The translations under genes and the position numbers were made by a program. 21,836 nucleotides of DNA from a virus: positions 1 to 21,836 of IMG/VR virus record IMGVR_UViG_3300022837_000112. The stretch is one strand, 5' to 3'. Positions 12,860-21,460 of the stretch are shown here, one piece after another. Every line of letters starts with the position of its first letter. Within the stretch, counting starts at the first letter, position 1. The notes under the pieces were generated by a model. The model saw only the letters and a list, made by a program, of their open reading frames with translations, was not told the origin of the DNA and did no database searches.

Positions 12860-15800
12860 TATAATTCACCTGCTTTTAAATCTTGTAGTATCATTTTGTA
12901 ATCGTCAAGCTCATCATACGCACCTGCTTCTTCTAAAGAAACACCGTTGATTTCTTTATACCTGTTGTTGATAACCTTACGGGAATCAGAGGGTAGACGA
13001 TTAAACTGCATCTTATAATATTTTACAACATCCTTATCTGCCAGCTCATCCAACAACCCACTCTTAGCAAACTTAACAATATCTCTAATGGCTTGTCCAA
13101 TTACAATTCTTTTCTCTGGTGTGCTGAGTAATTGGTAATCAGGGTCAGTTAATATCTCTCTCATCTCTGGTAATATTTCTTTGTTGGCTGCACGTACAAG
13201 ACTGTTATCAAAGTCTTTCATACCTGATGAAGCACCATACAAAGCGTAAGGACTCAGACCCAGTTTAGTTATTTCTTTTTCTTCAGGAGACTTATTAGGA
13301 ATTTGACGTACACCGATAAGCCTGTTAAATATCTCACCTTCTCTGTAGATTGCATCATTCTCTTTCAAACGTGGAGCAGCTTCTGGTAACATCTCTTTAA
13401 GGATTGGCAGCTTATTCATCACACGTTTTGTGGCTGCTTCTGCGCCCAGCTCATACCATGTACCATCTTCGCTAAGAACGTTAGGGTCTCTAACAATTGT
13501 ACCGTCTTCGCTAAACATATCTATAGTGTCATACAACTGCTTAAGAACAAATGGTTGTGTGAAGCGTCCGCCAAAATCACCAAGCACTTTACCAACATTT
13601 ACAGCTACTTTATCAGCTTCTTTCTCTGATGAAAAGGAAACAATCAGCTGATCTAGGAAAGTGTTCTGCGACCCTGCTGGTAGTTTTATACCAATGATAG
13701 TCTGTAACATCTCAGCCGTCTTTGCCGTATCTCCGTTACGTAACTTAACAATAAAATCAGCAACAGCAAAATAAGGAGCAAGAGGAAACAACGCCCTGAT
13801 GTCAGTAGTACCACCCTCAGTAACCTCTGCAGTAAACCAGTCTTGATCCTGTCTAGTCTCACGGTATTTTATAGCAGCGTACACAGCACCCACACCCACA
13901 AAACCTTGTGTCATTTTAGTGTTGCGTTCTCTTCTTATTAGCTGAGATTTAGCCATGTCTCCTGCTTTTTCAGCTGCATCAATAAGAGCATTGTCCCTAC
14001 TGAAACTACCAGCAACTCCTAACGGGCTGTACCTGTATTGGAATGCCATAGCGTTTGCCATAAAGCGAGGGAAAGGAATGACCAAAGAAGAACCCGGGAA
14101 TTGCTCAATAGCTCTAATGATAGACGAAGCGCCACTTTCAAATACACCTTCTATACTCTTGTCTGTACCCTTACGAGACTTAGGCATGTATGAAAAGGTT
14201 GCTTTCAAAGAATCATCAACTGCTCTTTTAATCACAGCAGAAGGAACAACCTTATTCTTACCTAAGAAGTCTCCGTATAAGTCCATACCTTGATCTCGCA
14301 ACTGCTTCTCAATAGAAGATGTGAAGACAGCCCTACGAAACAAACCATCAACAGCTACGTTCAGCGAATTAGCCCAGCGACCAATCTTAGATATCTCTTC
14401 GTTACCTGTCTCTTGTAAAGCAGAGAACAAAGTTTCCCTGAGCGTAGGGTTAAATTTTAAGATATCATCAGCGGCTTCTGCAGCCAGTGTCCTGCCTTCT
14501 GTTGTTGCTATCTTTGTCCACACATCAACAGCGTCGCTGAAAGAATCAGCAACAATCTTCTTAGCTCTTTCCTGTCCCTTACCCGCTACAGCATCACGTA
14601 CACCCACACCTGTGGCGTATACGATACCCTCCATCATGCTGACAGCGCTTCTAACTGACAGGCCGACTGAGGTACCAATAAGGTTTCGGCTCAGTGTATC
14701 AATACCAGATGTAATCCAAACTTTACCCTCACGTTCTATGCGTGTAACGAAGGAAGAAAACTTACTCAGAGCGCTGGTATACTCTTCATCTTTACTGTAC
14801 AAAGCATCAAATTGTTTTTCAAACTTTGGACTCACACCTCTAATTTGATTCATCCACTTACCTGTCTGGCTTAGTGAGTTCAGAATCTTACCTGCTTCAG
14901 ATGTTGAGCTAACAAACATAGCAGCATACTGCTCTTTAGTTACACCCAGCTGTGCTAGTCCTGATTCAATAATTGTTCCGTCAATAGCATCAGTGTTAGC
15001 AATGATCCTGCCTATAGCACTCATTGCTGATTCATTATCTTTACGCATAAACTGCGTATCAGTCTCCATAATCTTGAATGCTGCTTGCGCTGTCAGCCTA
15101 ACAAAGTCTGTCTTTACTTTTGCATCTGTGATAACACCAGCAGGGTCTAACTCTTCTAAGATAGATTTACCATATACCTTCATGTAAGACTCAACCACAG
15201 AATCCATGTTCTCAGTAAGAGGATCAACCATTGCCGTCTCTAGCTTTGTTGCAGGCTCAGCGATAGTCTTTGCCACCTTTGTGCTACCCTCTTCAATTGC
15301 TTTAGATAACTGTCCTATATATTTAGAGGGGTCTAAGCTGACTGCCTTGTAAGCAGCTGCGCCACCCAGTGCAGCGGTAACAGCGCCAACTGCGCCGATA
15401 AGACCGAAGCTCATAGATGAAGGCTCTTCACCCAAAGCAGTGTCTACAGCTTGTTCCAGCTTCTGTGATGTAGCAGCAGATGCCACACCAACCAAGCCTT
15501 CTGTAACCGCACCGATAGCTGCTGACTTCTTAGCAACAGACTTAAGGCCAAGCTTTGCTGCCTGTGTAGTGGCTGCGCTTGAAGCAATTCGTGCGGCACC
15601 AACAGTAGCTGCCTTACCCACACCAAAGCCTAGGTATGTTGTAGGGTCTGTGACAATAGCTTTTAAGATATCTAGGTAAGGACTGATGCCGCCTTGACCA
15701 CCTTCTTCATAGAAGCTGGCGGTGTTAGAGTATACTTTCCTAGCTAGAGAAGCCGTAGCTGCATCAGCAGGGTCAGCGTTCTTAATGTAAGAAAGCTCAG

Positions 15801-16191
15801 CCACCGTGCCGAAAGCTGCGTTAAAGTCAGTGAAGCGCTGGTCTGCTAAGTATTCATCAACAAAGTCTTCTTTGTCATCAGTAGCAGGGTCGTATACTTT
15901 ATTGCGTCTGATCTTCTGTGAGTCCACGATAACACTAAACAGATCATCATTAGCAGACAAGTCTTTAACAGAGAACTGCTTAGAGAAATCAAAGTCAAAT
16001 GAAGGCGCTGGTTTAGTAGGTACATTAACAGCAGAAGGTGTAGGTTCTTTTTTAGCAGTTGACAAGTATGCATCAGGATCAAAAGAACTAGAAGAAACTG
16101 CAGTATTTTCTGATATATATTTATCAGGATTAAAATCAGCAGTAACTATGTTTTTTTCTTTTGCAAGATATTCATCAGGATTAAATGCCAT
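12859..16191 (-). CDS. large internal/ejected virion protein candidate (1110 residues)
   Basis: This is the longest gene in the window, placed where podoviruses carry their large internal core proteins (compare T7 gp16). The N-terminus has three copies of F-[N/D]-P-D-x-Y-[L/I] at residues 3, 20 and 37, exactly 17 apart. Residues about 188-285 are Ala/Gly-rich and hydrophobic, including SFGLIGAVGAVTAALGGAAA at 261-280, which could insert in a membrane during DNA entry. The remaining 800 residues are mostly helical with no enzymatic motif that I can recognise; no lytic transglycosylase signature was found. Its ATG follows the upstream stop by one base, and its TAA overlaps the start of the downstream gene. 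Function as an ejection protein is inferred from size, position and composition. Confidence 0.85.
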   Translation of the reverse strand: MAFNPDEYLAKEKNIVTADFNPDKYISENTAVSSSSFDPDAYLSTAKKEPTPSAVNVPTKPAPSFDFDFSKQFSVKDLSANDDLFSVIVDSQKIRRNKVYDPATDDKEDFVDEYLADQRFTDFNAAFGTVAELSYIKNADPADAATASLARKVYSNTASFYEEGGQGGISPYLDILKAIVTDPTTYLGFGVGKAATVGAARIASSAATTQAAKLGLKSVAKKSAAIGAVTEGLVGVASAATSQKLEQAVDTALGEEPSSMSFGLIGAVGAVTAALGGAAAYKAVSLDPSKYIGQLSKAIEEGSTKVAKTIAEPATKLETAMVDPLTENMDSVVESYMKVYGKSILEELDPAGVITDAKVKTDFVRLTAQAAFKIMETDTQFMRKDNESAMSAIGRIIANTDAIDGTIIESGLAQLGVTKEQYAAMFVSSTSEAGKILNSLSQTGKWMNQIRGVSPKFEKQFDALYSKDEEYTSALSKFSSFVTRIEREGKVWITSGIDTLSRNLIGTSVGLSVRSAVSMMEGIVYATGVGVRDAVAGKGQERAKKIVADSFSDAVDVWTKIATTEGRTLAAEAADDILKFNPTLRETLFSALQETGNEEISKIGRWANSLNVAVDGLFRRAVFTSSIEKQLRDQGMDLYGDFLGKNKVVPSAVIKRAVDDSLKATFSYMPKSRKGTDKSIEGVFESGASSIIRAIEQFPGSSLVIPFPRFMANAMAFQYRYSPLGVAGSFSRDNALIDAAEKAGDMAKSQLIRRERNTKMTQGFVGVGAVYAAIKYRETRQDQDWFTAEVTEGGTTDIRALFPLAPYFAVADFIVKLRNGDTAKTAEMLQTIIGIKLPAGSQNTFLDQLIVSFSSEKEADKVAVNVGKVLGDFGGRFTQPFVLKQLYDTIDMFSEDGTIVRDPNVLSEDGTWYELGAEAATKRVMNKLPILKEMLPEAAPRLKENDAIYREGEIFNRLIGVRQIPNKSPEEKEITKLGLSPYALYGASSGMKDFDNSLVRAANKEILPEMREILTDPDYQLLSTPEKRIVIGQAIRDIVKFAKSGLLDELADKDVVKYYKMQFNRLPSDSRKVINNRYKEINGVSLEEAGAYDELDDYKMILQDLKAGEL
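16060..16185 (-). repeat. three 17-residue-spaced F-[N/D]-P-D-x-Y-[L/I] motifs
   Basis: FNPDEYLA, FNPDKYIS and FDPDAYLS occur at residues 3, 20 and 37 of the 1110-residue protein, with divergent polar linkers of equal length. They are likely short linear binding motifs, possibly for docking in the virion. Confidence 0.85.
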
Positions 16192-16192
16192 C

Positions 16193-17569
16193 TTATTTTA
16201 GTCCGGGGTATTTACGGTTAATAGTATCATTGATGCCTGCTGCTCTAGGATCTGTAGAGTTTGCTGTTGCCCATGCCTTAGCTGCCTTGTCTTCAGCACT
16301 CATACCAACTGAAGCACCGCCTACTTGGGCAGGCTTAGAAGCAGTTGGTGCTTTAATATATTGCTTACCATTAACAACAGTTAAATCAATACCTTGAGCT
16401 GATAGCTCGGCAACTAACTTCTGATCAGCGGGGGCTTTAAACATACCGTTCTCATCTACAATAGAACCGATAAGTAGGATACGTGCCGCTGCATTAACTT
16501 TAGTACCTTGTAACATTGCTAAAACCTCTGGAGATCCCTCTGGTAGCTTTACACCGTTAACTACAAATACATCCGCACCTCTAGCGTTCTTAGAGGAAGG
16601 TATCATAGCTAGGTCATTCCTTACAGCGGATGTAATAATCCCAGTTAAGTCTAATGGTTGTCCTAAACTAAAAGATCTCTGCGCCTGTGCTGCCAATAGC
16701 TGAGCTTGCCTTTCCCTCTTACCATCGTTAAGAAGAAAGTTATCAGCAAAAGCATTATCTTCAGCAGAGAATTCTGTAGGACGGGATTTAATATTGAGAG
16801 CCTTAAAGCGATTTGCAGTAAAGATTGCTGCGTGGTCTGTATCGCCTGAAGCTTTATCAAACTTTTCCATGTCTTTAGCAAAGGCTTCTATTTTTACCAC
16901 GACAGCCTTCCTTTTCACAGGGTCGTCTGATGAATCAGTATACTCTTTAAGTAAGATCTCTTGATTCTCTGCGGCACTCTTAGGTAGCTCTAAAGCTGCT
17001 TCGTTCAAGCTCGCTGTAGGAGTAAGCATAGGCTTATCAGCTTGTTGTTCAAACGCCATCAACTGATCAGAGGTCAAGCCCACACTACCAGCTAATTTGT
17101 CTAATTGACGCTGCTGTCCTTTAGGACTAATACCAAAGAAAGAACTTTCTTCTAATTTAGCTGAGACAGGAGCAGGTTGTTTAGTGGTGGCTGCTTGTAC
17201 CCAGTCAGAATAATTCTGTGCTGAAGCACCCTCTTGCTTCTTAACAATGAAGTCACGTAACGTCTTCTTCATTGGATTGCCTGCAGCTAACACAGTCTTG
17301 TATGAAGATAGGAATACATTGCTTGAGTCAGAGCCAATAGCAATGCGCTCTTCTTCAGTTAGGTCAGCTTGATAAGAAGTGGCTTCAGAGTCACGTTTCT
17401 TAATCTCTTCCTTAAGGGCAGCAGTCTGCTCTTGATACATCTGATAATTAATGTAAGCATTCTTAGTTTTGTTAGCTAAGGATACTTTAGTTGTTTCACG
17501 TTCTTCGTCAAACTTATCGCTAACAGCTTCGAGGGCACCAGTCAGAAATGATTTAAGTTTAAAGCTCAT
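16193..17569 (-). CDS. helical virion-associated protein candidate (458 residues)
   Basis: This soluble, highly helical protein has an N-terminal half with long charged and Gln-rich stretches suited to coiled coils (for example TKVSLANKTKNAYINYQMYQ, then ALKEEIKKRDSE), a Pro/Ala linker near residues 130-140, and a C-terminal third with alternating strands. It ends AWATANSTDPRAAGINDTI followed by a short tail. This kind of terminus, K-A-W-x-x-x-N-x-x-D-P-R-A, recurs in phage virion proteins in my recollection, but I cannot name the family. The upstream AGAGGAAA site and the 4-bp overlap with the previous stop support the ATG at 17569. Its place between small structural-type genes and the 1110-residue protein suggests an internal or neck component. 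Confidence 0.75.
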   Translation of the reverse strand: MSFKLKSFLTGALEAVSDKFDEERETTKVSLANKTKNAYINYQMYQEQTAALKEEIKKRDSEATSYQADLTEEERIAIGSDSSNVFLSSYKTVLAAGNPMKKTLRDFIVKKQEGASAQNYSDWVQAATTKQPAPVSAKLEESSFFGISPKGQQRQLDKLAGSVGLTSDQLMAFEQQADKPMLTPTASLNEAALELPKSAAENQEILLKEYTDSSDDPVKRKAVVVKIEAFAKDMEKFDKASGDTDHAAIFTANRFKALNIKSRPTEFSAEDNAFADNFLLNDGKRERQAQLLAAQAQRSFSLGQPLDLTGIITSAVRNDLAMIPSSKNARGADVFVVNGVKLPEGSPEVLAMLQGTKVNAAARILLIGSIVDENGMFKAPADQKLVAELSAQGIDLTVVNGKQYIKAPTASKPAQVGGASVGMSAEDKAAKAWATANSTDPRAAGINDTINRKYPGLK

Positions 17570-18051
17570 TCTTTATTTCCTCTGGACATCAGTCCCTTAG
17601 GTTGTTCAACGACAGGCTCTTCATCAGTCTTACGCATCTTATTAGCCGCAGTAACTTCTGAGATAGCAGACTTAACGATATCTTCATCCACTGTAGTCAT
17701 CTGATCACGGTCTTCTTTTGTTATAACGAAACCGACATCGTTTAACTCTGCTAATGTTATGATAAGCTCAACGACAACAGGCGTTACAAGCACTGCTGTG
17801 TCTGGGGAATGTATCCCGTTCATCATCTCAATCTTTGTCAAAGCTTCGGCTAACTCATACACAGGTACATCTTCTTTTAAACCCATCATGATTGATTCAA
17901 TAACAGCCCCTTCAGAAAGTCTTTCTGCATAGTGATCAACAACTTCAGAAAGCTTTGTTAGTTTAGGTGCCTGCTCCCAAGGACGGCTACTAGGTCCTGT
18001 CGTTAAAGACATACCCGGTACGGGAGACATTAATAATTTATCATTTACCAC
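17566..18051 (-). CDS. conserved phage virion-arm protein (161 residues), GTG start
   Basis: The start is GTG at 18051, supported by AGAGGAG (18059-18065 on the - strand) 7 bases upstream. The in-frame ATG at 18030, which would begin MSPVPGMSLT, has no such site. The N-terminus reads PVPGMSLTTGPSSRPWEQAP and the middle has a run of helices (VIESIMMGLKEDVPVYELAE, then GIHSPDTAVLVTPVVVELI). I recall similar uncharacterised proteins in marine podoviruses and myoviruses encoded among structural genes. The acidic-to-basic tail ends PKGLMSRGNKE. No enzymatic motif is seen. Function unknown; a virion role is inferred from context. Confidence 0.75.
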   Translation of the reverse strand: MVNDKLLMSPVPGMSLTTGPSSRPWEQAPKLTKLSEVVDHYAERLSEGAVIESIMMGLKEDVPVYELAEALTKIEMMNGIHSPDTAVLVTPVVVELIITLAELNDVGFVITKEDRDQMTTVDEDIVKSAISEVTAANKMRKTDEEPVVEQPKGLMSRGNKE

Positions 18052-18253
18052 GAATCAGCTCCTCTTTTTGTTTTCTGATTGCAGAAATATAATCAGCAAT
18101 CTCTGAAGTAATGTCACCACCTGCAGCCCGTGCAGGACCAGAAGGCATAGCGCTCCTAGCCAACAACCCTGTGCCTGTTAGTGAGGGACGCTTAGTTACT
18201 TTAGTAGAAGCAATCTTTTCTTCCACTTTTTTCATTGTATTGTAGTATGTCAT
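18041..18253 (-). CDS. small basic virion-arm protein (70 residues)
   Basis: This 70-residue basic protein has its ATG at 18253 behind AAAGGA. It has an N-terminal helix (MKKVEEKIASTKVTKR), a Gly/Ser/Pro-rich middle (SLTGTGLLARSAMPSGPARA) and a C-terminal helix (ITSEIADYISAIRKQKEEL). It lies 10 bases after the repeat-protein stop and overlaps the next gene by 11 bases. No family is recognised. It may be a minor structural protein or assembly factor, judged only by context. Confidence 0.65.
   Translation of the reverse strand: MTYYNTMKKVEEKIASTKVTKRPSLTGTGLLARSAMPSGPARAAGGDITSEIADYISAIRKQKEELIRGK
18059..18065 (-). promoter_or_regulatory. ribosome binding site for the GTG start at 18051
   Basis: AGAGGAG on the - strand, 7 bases before GTG, inside the 3' end of the preceding gene. 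It favours the GTG over the downstream ATG at 18030. Confidence 0.65.
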
Positions 18254-18263
18254 TTGTTATCCT

Positions 18264-21152
18264 TTAGAAGATCCTACTAAGTGCCCATTTAGTAGCAATG
18301 CTAGCCACAGCAGAGTAGATGCCACCACTAGAACTAGCGTCAGCCTGTGCTTCCGCAGCTTTTAAACTACCTGTAGAAGTAATCTGTTGAAGAAGAACTT
18401 GCGTTGCCCTATCCTCATCCTTCTCCCAGCTGCTCCAAGCCATTTCAACTTGATCTCGGTACAGCTGTATCTGGTTATTATAGTCTGCTAATGTCATCTG
18501 TTGCATCTGCTGTGCATTCAAATAGTTAGAAGCATTGGTGGCAGCAGTGTTAGCTGTGCTGATATCCCTACGCCATTGAGCATTTGATTGATCAATAACC
18601 AAACGTTGGTTTGCGTTGAACTGATCTCTTGCATTCTGCTGCTCAACATTAAACTTAGAAACAGAGTTGGATTGGTCAGCGTTAAATTGACCCAGAGCAT
18701 TTTGCTGTGCTGAATTAAACTGACTAACTTGAGAAGACAAACCTGCCATAAACTGATTCGTTTGATTATCAGAGGTGGCATTAAACTGGCTTGCTGCATT
18801 AGCAGCTGCTGTGTCTGACAGCATAGCCTGTGTCATCTGCTGAGCCTTAAACAAAGATGTCTGCTGCTCGTTATTTAAGTTCTGTAAATCCAAAGCAAGA
18901 AAAGCCTGTGAATTCTGAGCAAGTGCTTTCTGTCTATTGTCTAAGTTAGCCATGTCTATTGTTGCAAACGTGGCAGCATTAGCTAATACATTGGCCTGCT
19001 GATTACTGAGATCAGTTAAATTAATCTGCTGAACAAACTGTGCATTAGCAAGAGCAGATTGCTGTTCTGCTGTAAAATTAACATTAGCCACCTCCGCAAT
19101 ACGTGCAGCGTTAGTGATGTTTACTTGTTGTTTATTAGTAAGCTCTTGTCCCTTCAATGCTGATTCAATTTGTGCGTTAGCTAAAGCAGTTTGTTGTTTA
19201 TTAGATAGGTTAGTAACCTCAAGCTGCATCGCATTCGTGGTGTTGAACAGTCTTGTTTGTTGATCGTTAGTGAGATTAAGTCTACGTTCATCTAATACAG
19301 AACTAACGTTAAACAAGGCAGTTTGTTGCTTGTTAGACAACACTAGGTTTTCCAAAGCCGCTCTTGCTTGAAAGTCTTGAATAAAAGATTGTTGTTGATT
19401 GGTAGCATTAATCTGTGCTGCATCAAAATTCTGAGTAGATTGCAGCATACGTGATTGCTGATCATTACTTAGTTCTTGTCCTGTAAGAGCAGCTCTAACT
19501 TGTAAGTTAGATAGTGCAGTTTGCTGACGATTACTTAAGTTTGCCAAGTCAACTTGTAAGTTCTCAGCTGACCGTTGCATAGCTGATTGCTGTGAGTTAC
19601 TTAGGTTAATGTTGTTTACTTCAGCGTAACGAGCAGCATTGGTCAACGCAACTTGTGTCTTAACATCTAAGTTCTTCTCTTGCATTGCTGCTTTAAGTTG
19701 GGCATTTGCTAATACAACAGATTGCTGGTTAGAGAGGCTTTGTCCTTGTAAAGCAAAAGCATTGGAACTATTCTGCAACACTGCTTGTTGACGAGCAGTA
19801 AGATTAGATAGCTCAAGGTTTTGCATGGCAGCAGCGTTGGCTAACGAAACTTGTTGACGGTTGCTTAAGTTGGTTAACCCCATCTGTGCAAACGTCTGAG
19901 CATCAGCAGCTGCGATAGGAGTTGCGGCCTCCATAGCAGCTTGAACAATAGCAGCACCCGCCATACTACTGGCACTAATACCACGAGAAGACATAGCAGC
20001 ATTGGCTTGGCGAAGAGCACCAGCAGCCCAAGCAGGTGTGCCGTTATTAAACTGCTGCATCAGCTTATCCATCTGACCAGCAACAGTGGCTGCAGCCTCA
20101 ACGGTACCAGTCTGTGCTGCTGCCAGAGCCTGACTAAAGTTACCTTGCTGTGCTGTAGCAATGGCAGCGCTGTTGAGCATGTCCATTGTTGCTGCAATTG
20201 CCTGAACAGGTTCTATAAGTTGTAAGTTCTCACGAGCAACATCAACTAACTCTTGTTGAGTTACAGCACGTTGTTGAGCAACAGCTGTTGAGGTGGCGTT
20301 TGTTTGAGCAGAGGTTGCTGCTGGTATTTCTGACGCTTTTGCCGCTGACAAAACAGCAGGGGCATCCATTGTTGCAAACCTAGTTTCAGGGAGCGTATAA
20401 CTAGTAGCGGCCTGAGCCTCTGGTGTTCCTGCTAACTGAGCAGCTGACGCTGCAAAGTCTTTATCGGTAGTGGCTGCTTGTACTTGAGTGGCTCCACCTA
20501 CATCAGCAACAGTGGCGGCGTTAGCCAGCTGGTTAGGTGTTGCTTCTAAACCCACTGGTGCCTGTACAACAGCAGCATTAGGCGCAGTTGGTGCAGTAGC
20601 TAAAGCATTATTGGATACACTACCTTGTGCTGCCTGTGATAAAGCGCCTTCTGATACAGTGCCAGTGGCAGCACCAACACCTTGTAAAGCTGCTGTCAGT
20701 GCAGGCGTTGCCGCTGCTGTAGACATGTTAGCTGATGCTACATTTGTAGGTGTAGCTGCATTAGCAACATTAGAAACCTGTGAAGCTGTCCCCTGTGACG
20801 CTGCTGCTGAGGCAGCTTGTGCAGCCATCAACTGATTCTGTTGTTCTTGTAATTGAGCTGCTGTTAGTATAGGTGTTCCTTGTGGACGTGGTACACCAGT
20901 GGCTGTGGTTTGATAAGCAGCGGCATCTTCTGGAGATGTGGCTGAAGATTGAGCAACACCACCAACAGCAAACTTCTTCCGTGTCAATCCACCCTTAGCC
21001 ATGCGTTGCACGTACTTGTCTGTGATGATGCTATACTTAGCAGCCAGCGCAGGTGATGATTTGATGTATTGATCAAAGCCCTGCATAGGACCATCGTAGC
21101 CAAGCTTACGAGCAAGTATTTCTTTTTGTCCTGAAGTGAATTCTTTTTTCAT
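18264..21152 (-). CDS. 962-residue Ala/Gln-rich repeat virion protein
   Basis: Four zones are visible. Residues 1-60 form a basic domain (KEFTSGQKEILARKLGYDG, then MAKGGLTRKKFAVGG). Residues about 70-420 are Ala/Thr/Gln/Pro low complexity. Residues 429-780 are sixteen exact-length 22-residue repeats with no insertion or deletion, consensus L-S-N-x-Q-Q-x-x-L-x-N followed by A-x-x-x-x-A-L-x-x-x-x. Residues 789-865 are seven 11-residue repeats starting Q-F-N. The C-terminus turns to Tyr/Trp-bearing helices and ends with a short hydrophobic segment (YSAVASIATKWALSRIF). The 11/22 periodicity points to hendecad coiled coil, a long rod or core-like assembly. There is no receptor-binding or enzyme domain that I can see. 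It is likely an internal or tail structural protein, placed between the M15/HExxH genes and the other virion genes. Confidence 0.85.
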   Translation of the reverse strand: MKKEFTSGQKEILARKLGYDGPMQGFDQYIKSSPALAAKYSIITDKYVQRMAKGGLTRKKFAVGGVAQSSATSPEDAAAYQTTATGVPRPQGTPILTAAQLQEQQNQLMAAQAASAAASQGTASQVSNVANAATPTNVASANMSTAAATPALTAALQGVGAATGTVSEGALSQAAQGSVSNNALATAPTAPNAAVVQAPVGLEATPNQLANAATVADVGGATQVQAATTDKDFAASAAQLAGTPEAQAATSYTLPETRFATMDAPAVLSAAKASEIPAATSAQTNATSTAVAQQRAVTQQELVDVARENLQLIEPVQAIAATMDMLNSAAIATAQQGNFSQALAAAQTGTVEAAATVAGQMDKLMQQFNNGTPAWAAGALRQANAAMSSRGISASSMAGAAIVQAAMEAATPIAAADAQTFAQMGLTNLSNRQQVSLANAAAMQNLELSNLTARQQAVLQNSSNAFALQGQSLSNQQSVVLANAQLKAAMQEKNLDVKTQVALTNAARYAEVNNINLSNSQQSAMQRSAENLQVDLANLSNRQQTALSNLQVRAALTGQELSNDQQSRMLQSTQNFDAAQINATNQQQSFIQDFQARAALENLVLSNKQQTALFNVSSVLDERRLNLTNDQQTRLFNTTNAMQLEVTNLSNKQQTALANAQIESALKGQELTNKQQVNITNAARIAEVANVNFTAEQQSALANAQFVQQINLTDLSNQQANVLANAATFATIDMANLDNRQKALAQNSQAFLALDLQNLNNEQQTSLFKAQQMTQAMLSDTAAANAASQFNATSDNQTNQFMAGLSSQVSQFNSAQQNALGQFNADQSNSVSKFNVEQQNARDQFNANQRLVIDQSNAQWRRDISTANTAATNASNYLNAQQMQQMTLADYNNQIQLYRDQVEMAWSSWEKDEDRATQVLLQQITSTGSLKAAEAQADASSSGGIYSAVASIATKWALSRIF
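18558..18788 (-). repeat. seven tandem 11-residue repeats (33 bp units)
   Basis: Residues 789-865 of the 962-residue protein. The units begin QFNATSDNQTN, QFMAGLSSQVS, QFNSAQQNALG, QFNADQSNSVS, KFNVEQQNARD, QFNANQRLVID and QSNAQWRRDIS. Length is constant; the pattern is Q-F-N-x-x-Q-x-N. Confidence 0.9.
18813..19868 (-). repeat. sixteen tandem 22-residue repeats (66 bp units)
   Basis: Residues 429-780 of the 962-residue protein divide exactly into sixteen 22-residue units (16 x 66 = 1056 bp). Nearly every unit starts [L/F/A]-[S/T/D/N]-[N/A]-x-Q-Q and has Asn at or near position 11. The DNA units have diverged, so selection acts on the protein period. Confidence 0.92.
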
Positions 21153-21154
21153 GT

Positions 21155-21460
21155 TTATCTTTTAATAACAGCGTTTGCTAAGTATTGTAGCATATCTGGG
21201 TTATCCTGCAACAAGCTAAGAAGACCAACAGTAGTACAATACACTTGTCTTTCTGTTAGGTTCATTTGAAATCTCTCGTCCAGTGCGTGGATGGTTTCAT
21301 GAAGCAATGTATCAGCTTCGTCATAAAGGCTCTGACCTTCTTGAATCTTTATGGTACCTTTGCCTATGTGCGTCTCGCCGTAGCTGTCAGGAAACTCCTC
21401 AACAGTCAATATCTGTACGGTGTATTCTTTACCAATAACTTTAAGGTATGTAGGTATCAT
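21155..21460 (-). CDS. small HExxH zinc metallopeptidase-like protein (101 residues)
   Basis: The ATG at 21460 overlaps the M15 stop by 4 bp. The single domain has beta strands at 1-20 and 30-42, then an active-site helix DTLLHETIHALDERF with H54-E55-x-x-H58, then LTERQV with E70, a candidate third metal ligand 12 residues on, and a final helical part (LLSLLQDNPDMLQYLANA). The layout fits small gluzincin-like (minigluzincin-type) peptidases and a family of phage HExxH proteins of unknown target. It could trim a virion or host protein, or act with the adjacent M15 enzyme. No signal peptide is seen. Catalysis is inferred from motif only. Confidence 0.75.
   Translation of the reverse strand: MIPTYLKVIGKEYTVQILTVEEFPDSYGETHIGKGTIKIQEGQSLYDEADTLLHETIHALDERFQMNLTERQVYCTTVGLLSLLQDNPDMLQYLANAVIKR

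Noticed and set aside
14321-14848. Open frame of 175 codons on the + strand
   Set aside because: It is antisense to the 1110-residue protein; Ser/Leu/Ala-rich shadow composition, and no upstream site or neighbour on that strand.
18558-19868. CRISPR array or DNA-level tandem repeat
   Set aside because: The 66-bp and 33-bp units are strongly diverged at the DNA level, in frame and coding; no identical repeats with unique spacers.
20488-20835. Ala/Cys-rich + strand open frame resembling a secreted or membrane protein
   Set aside because: It is the complement of the Ala/Thr-rich zone of the 962-residue protein; the composition is a by-product of GCA/GCT codons read on the other strand.
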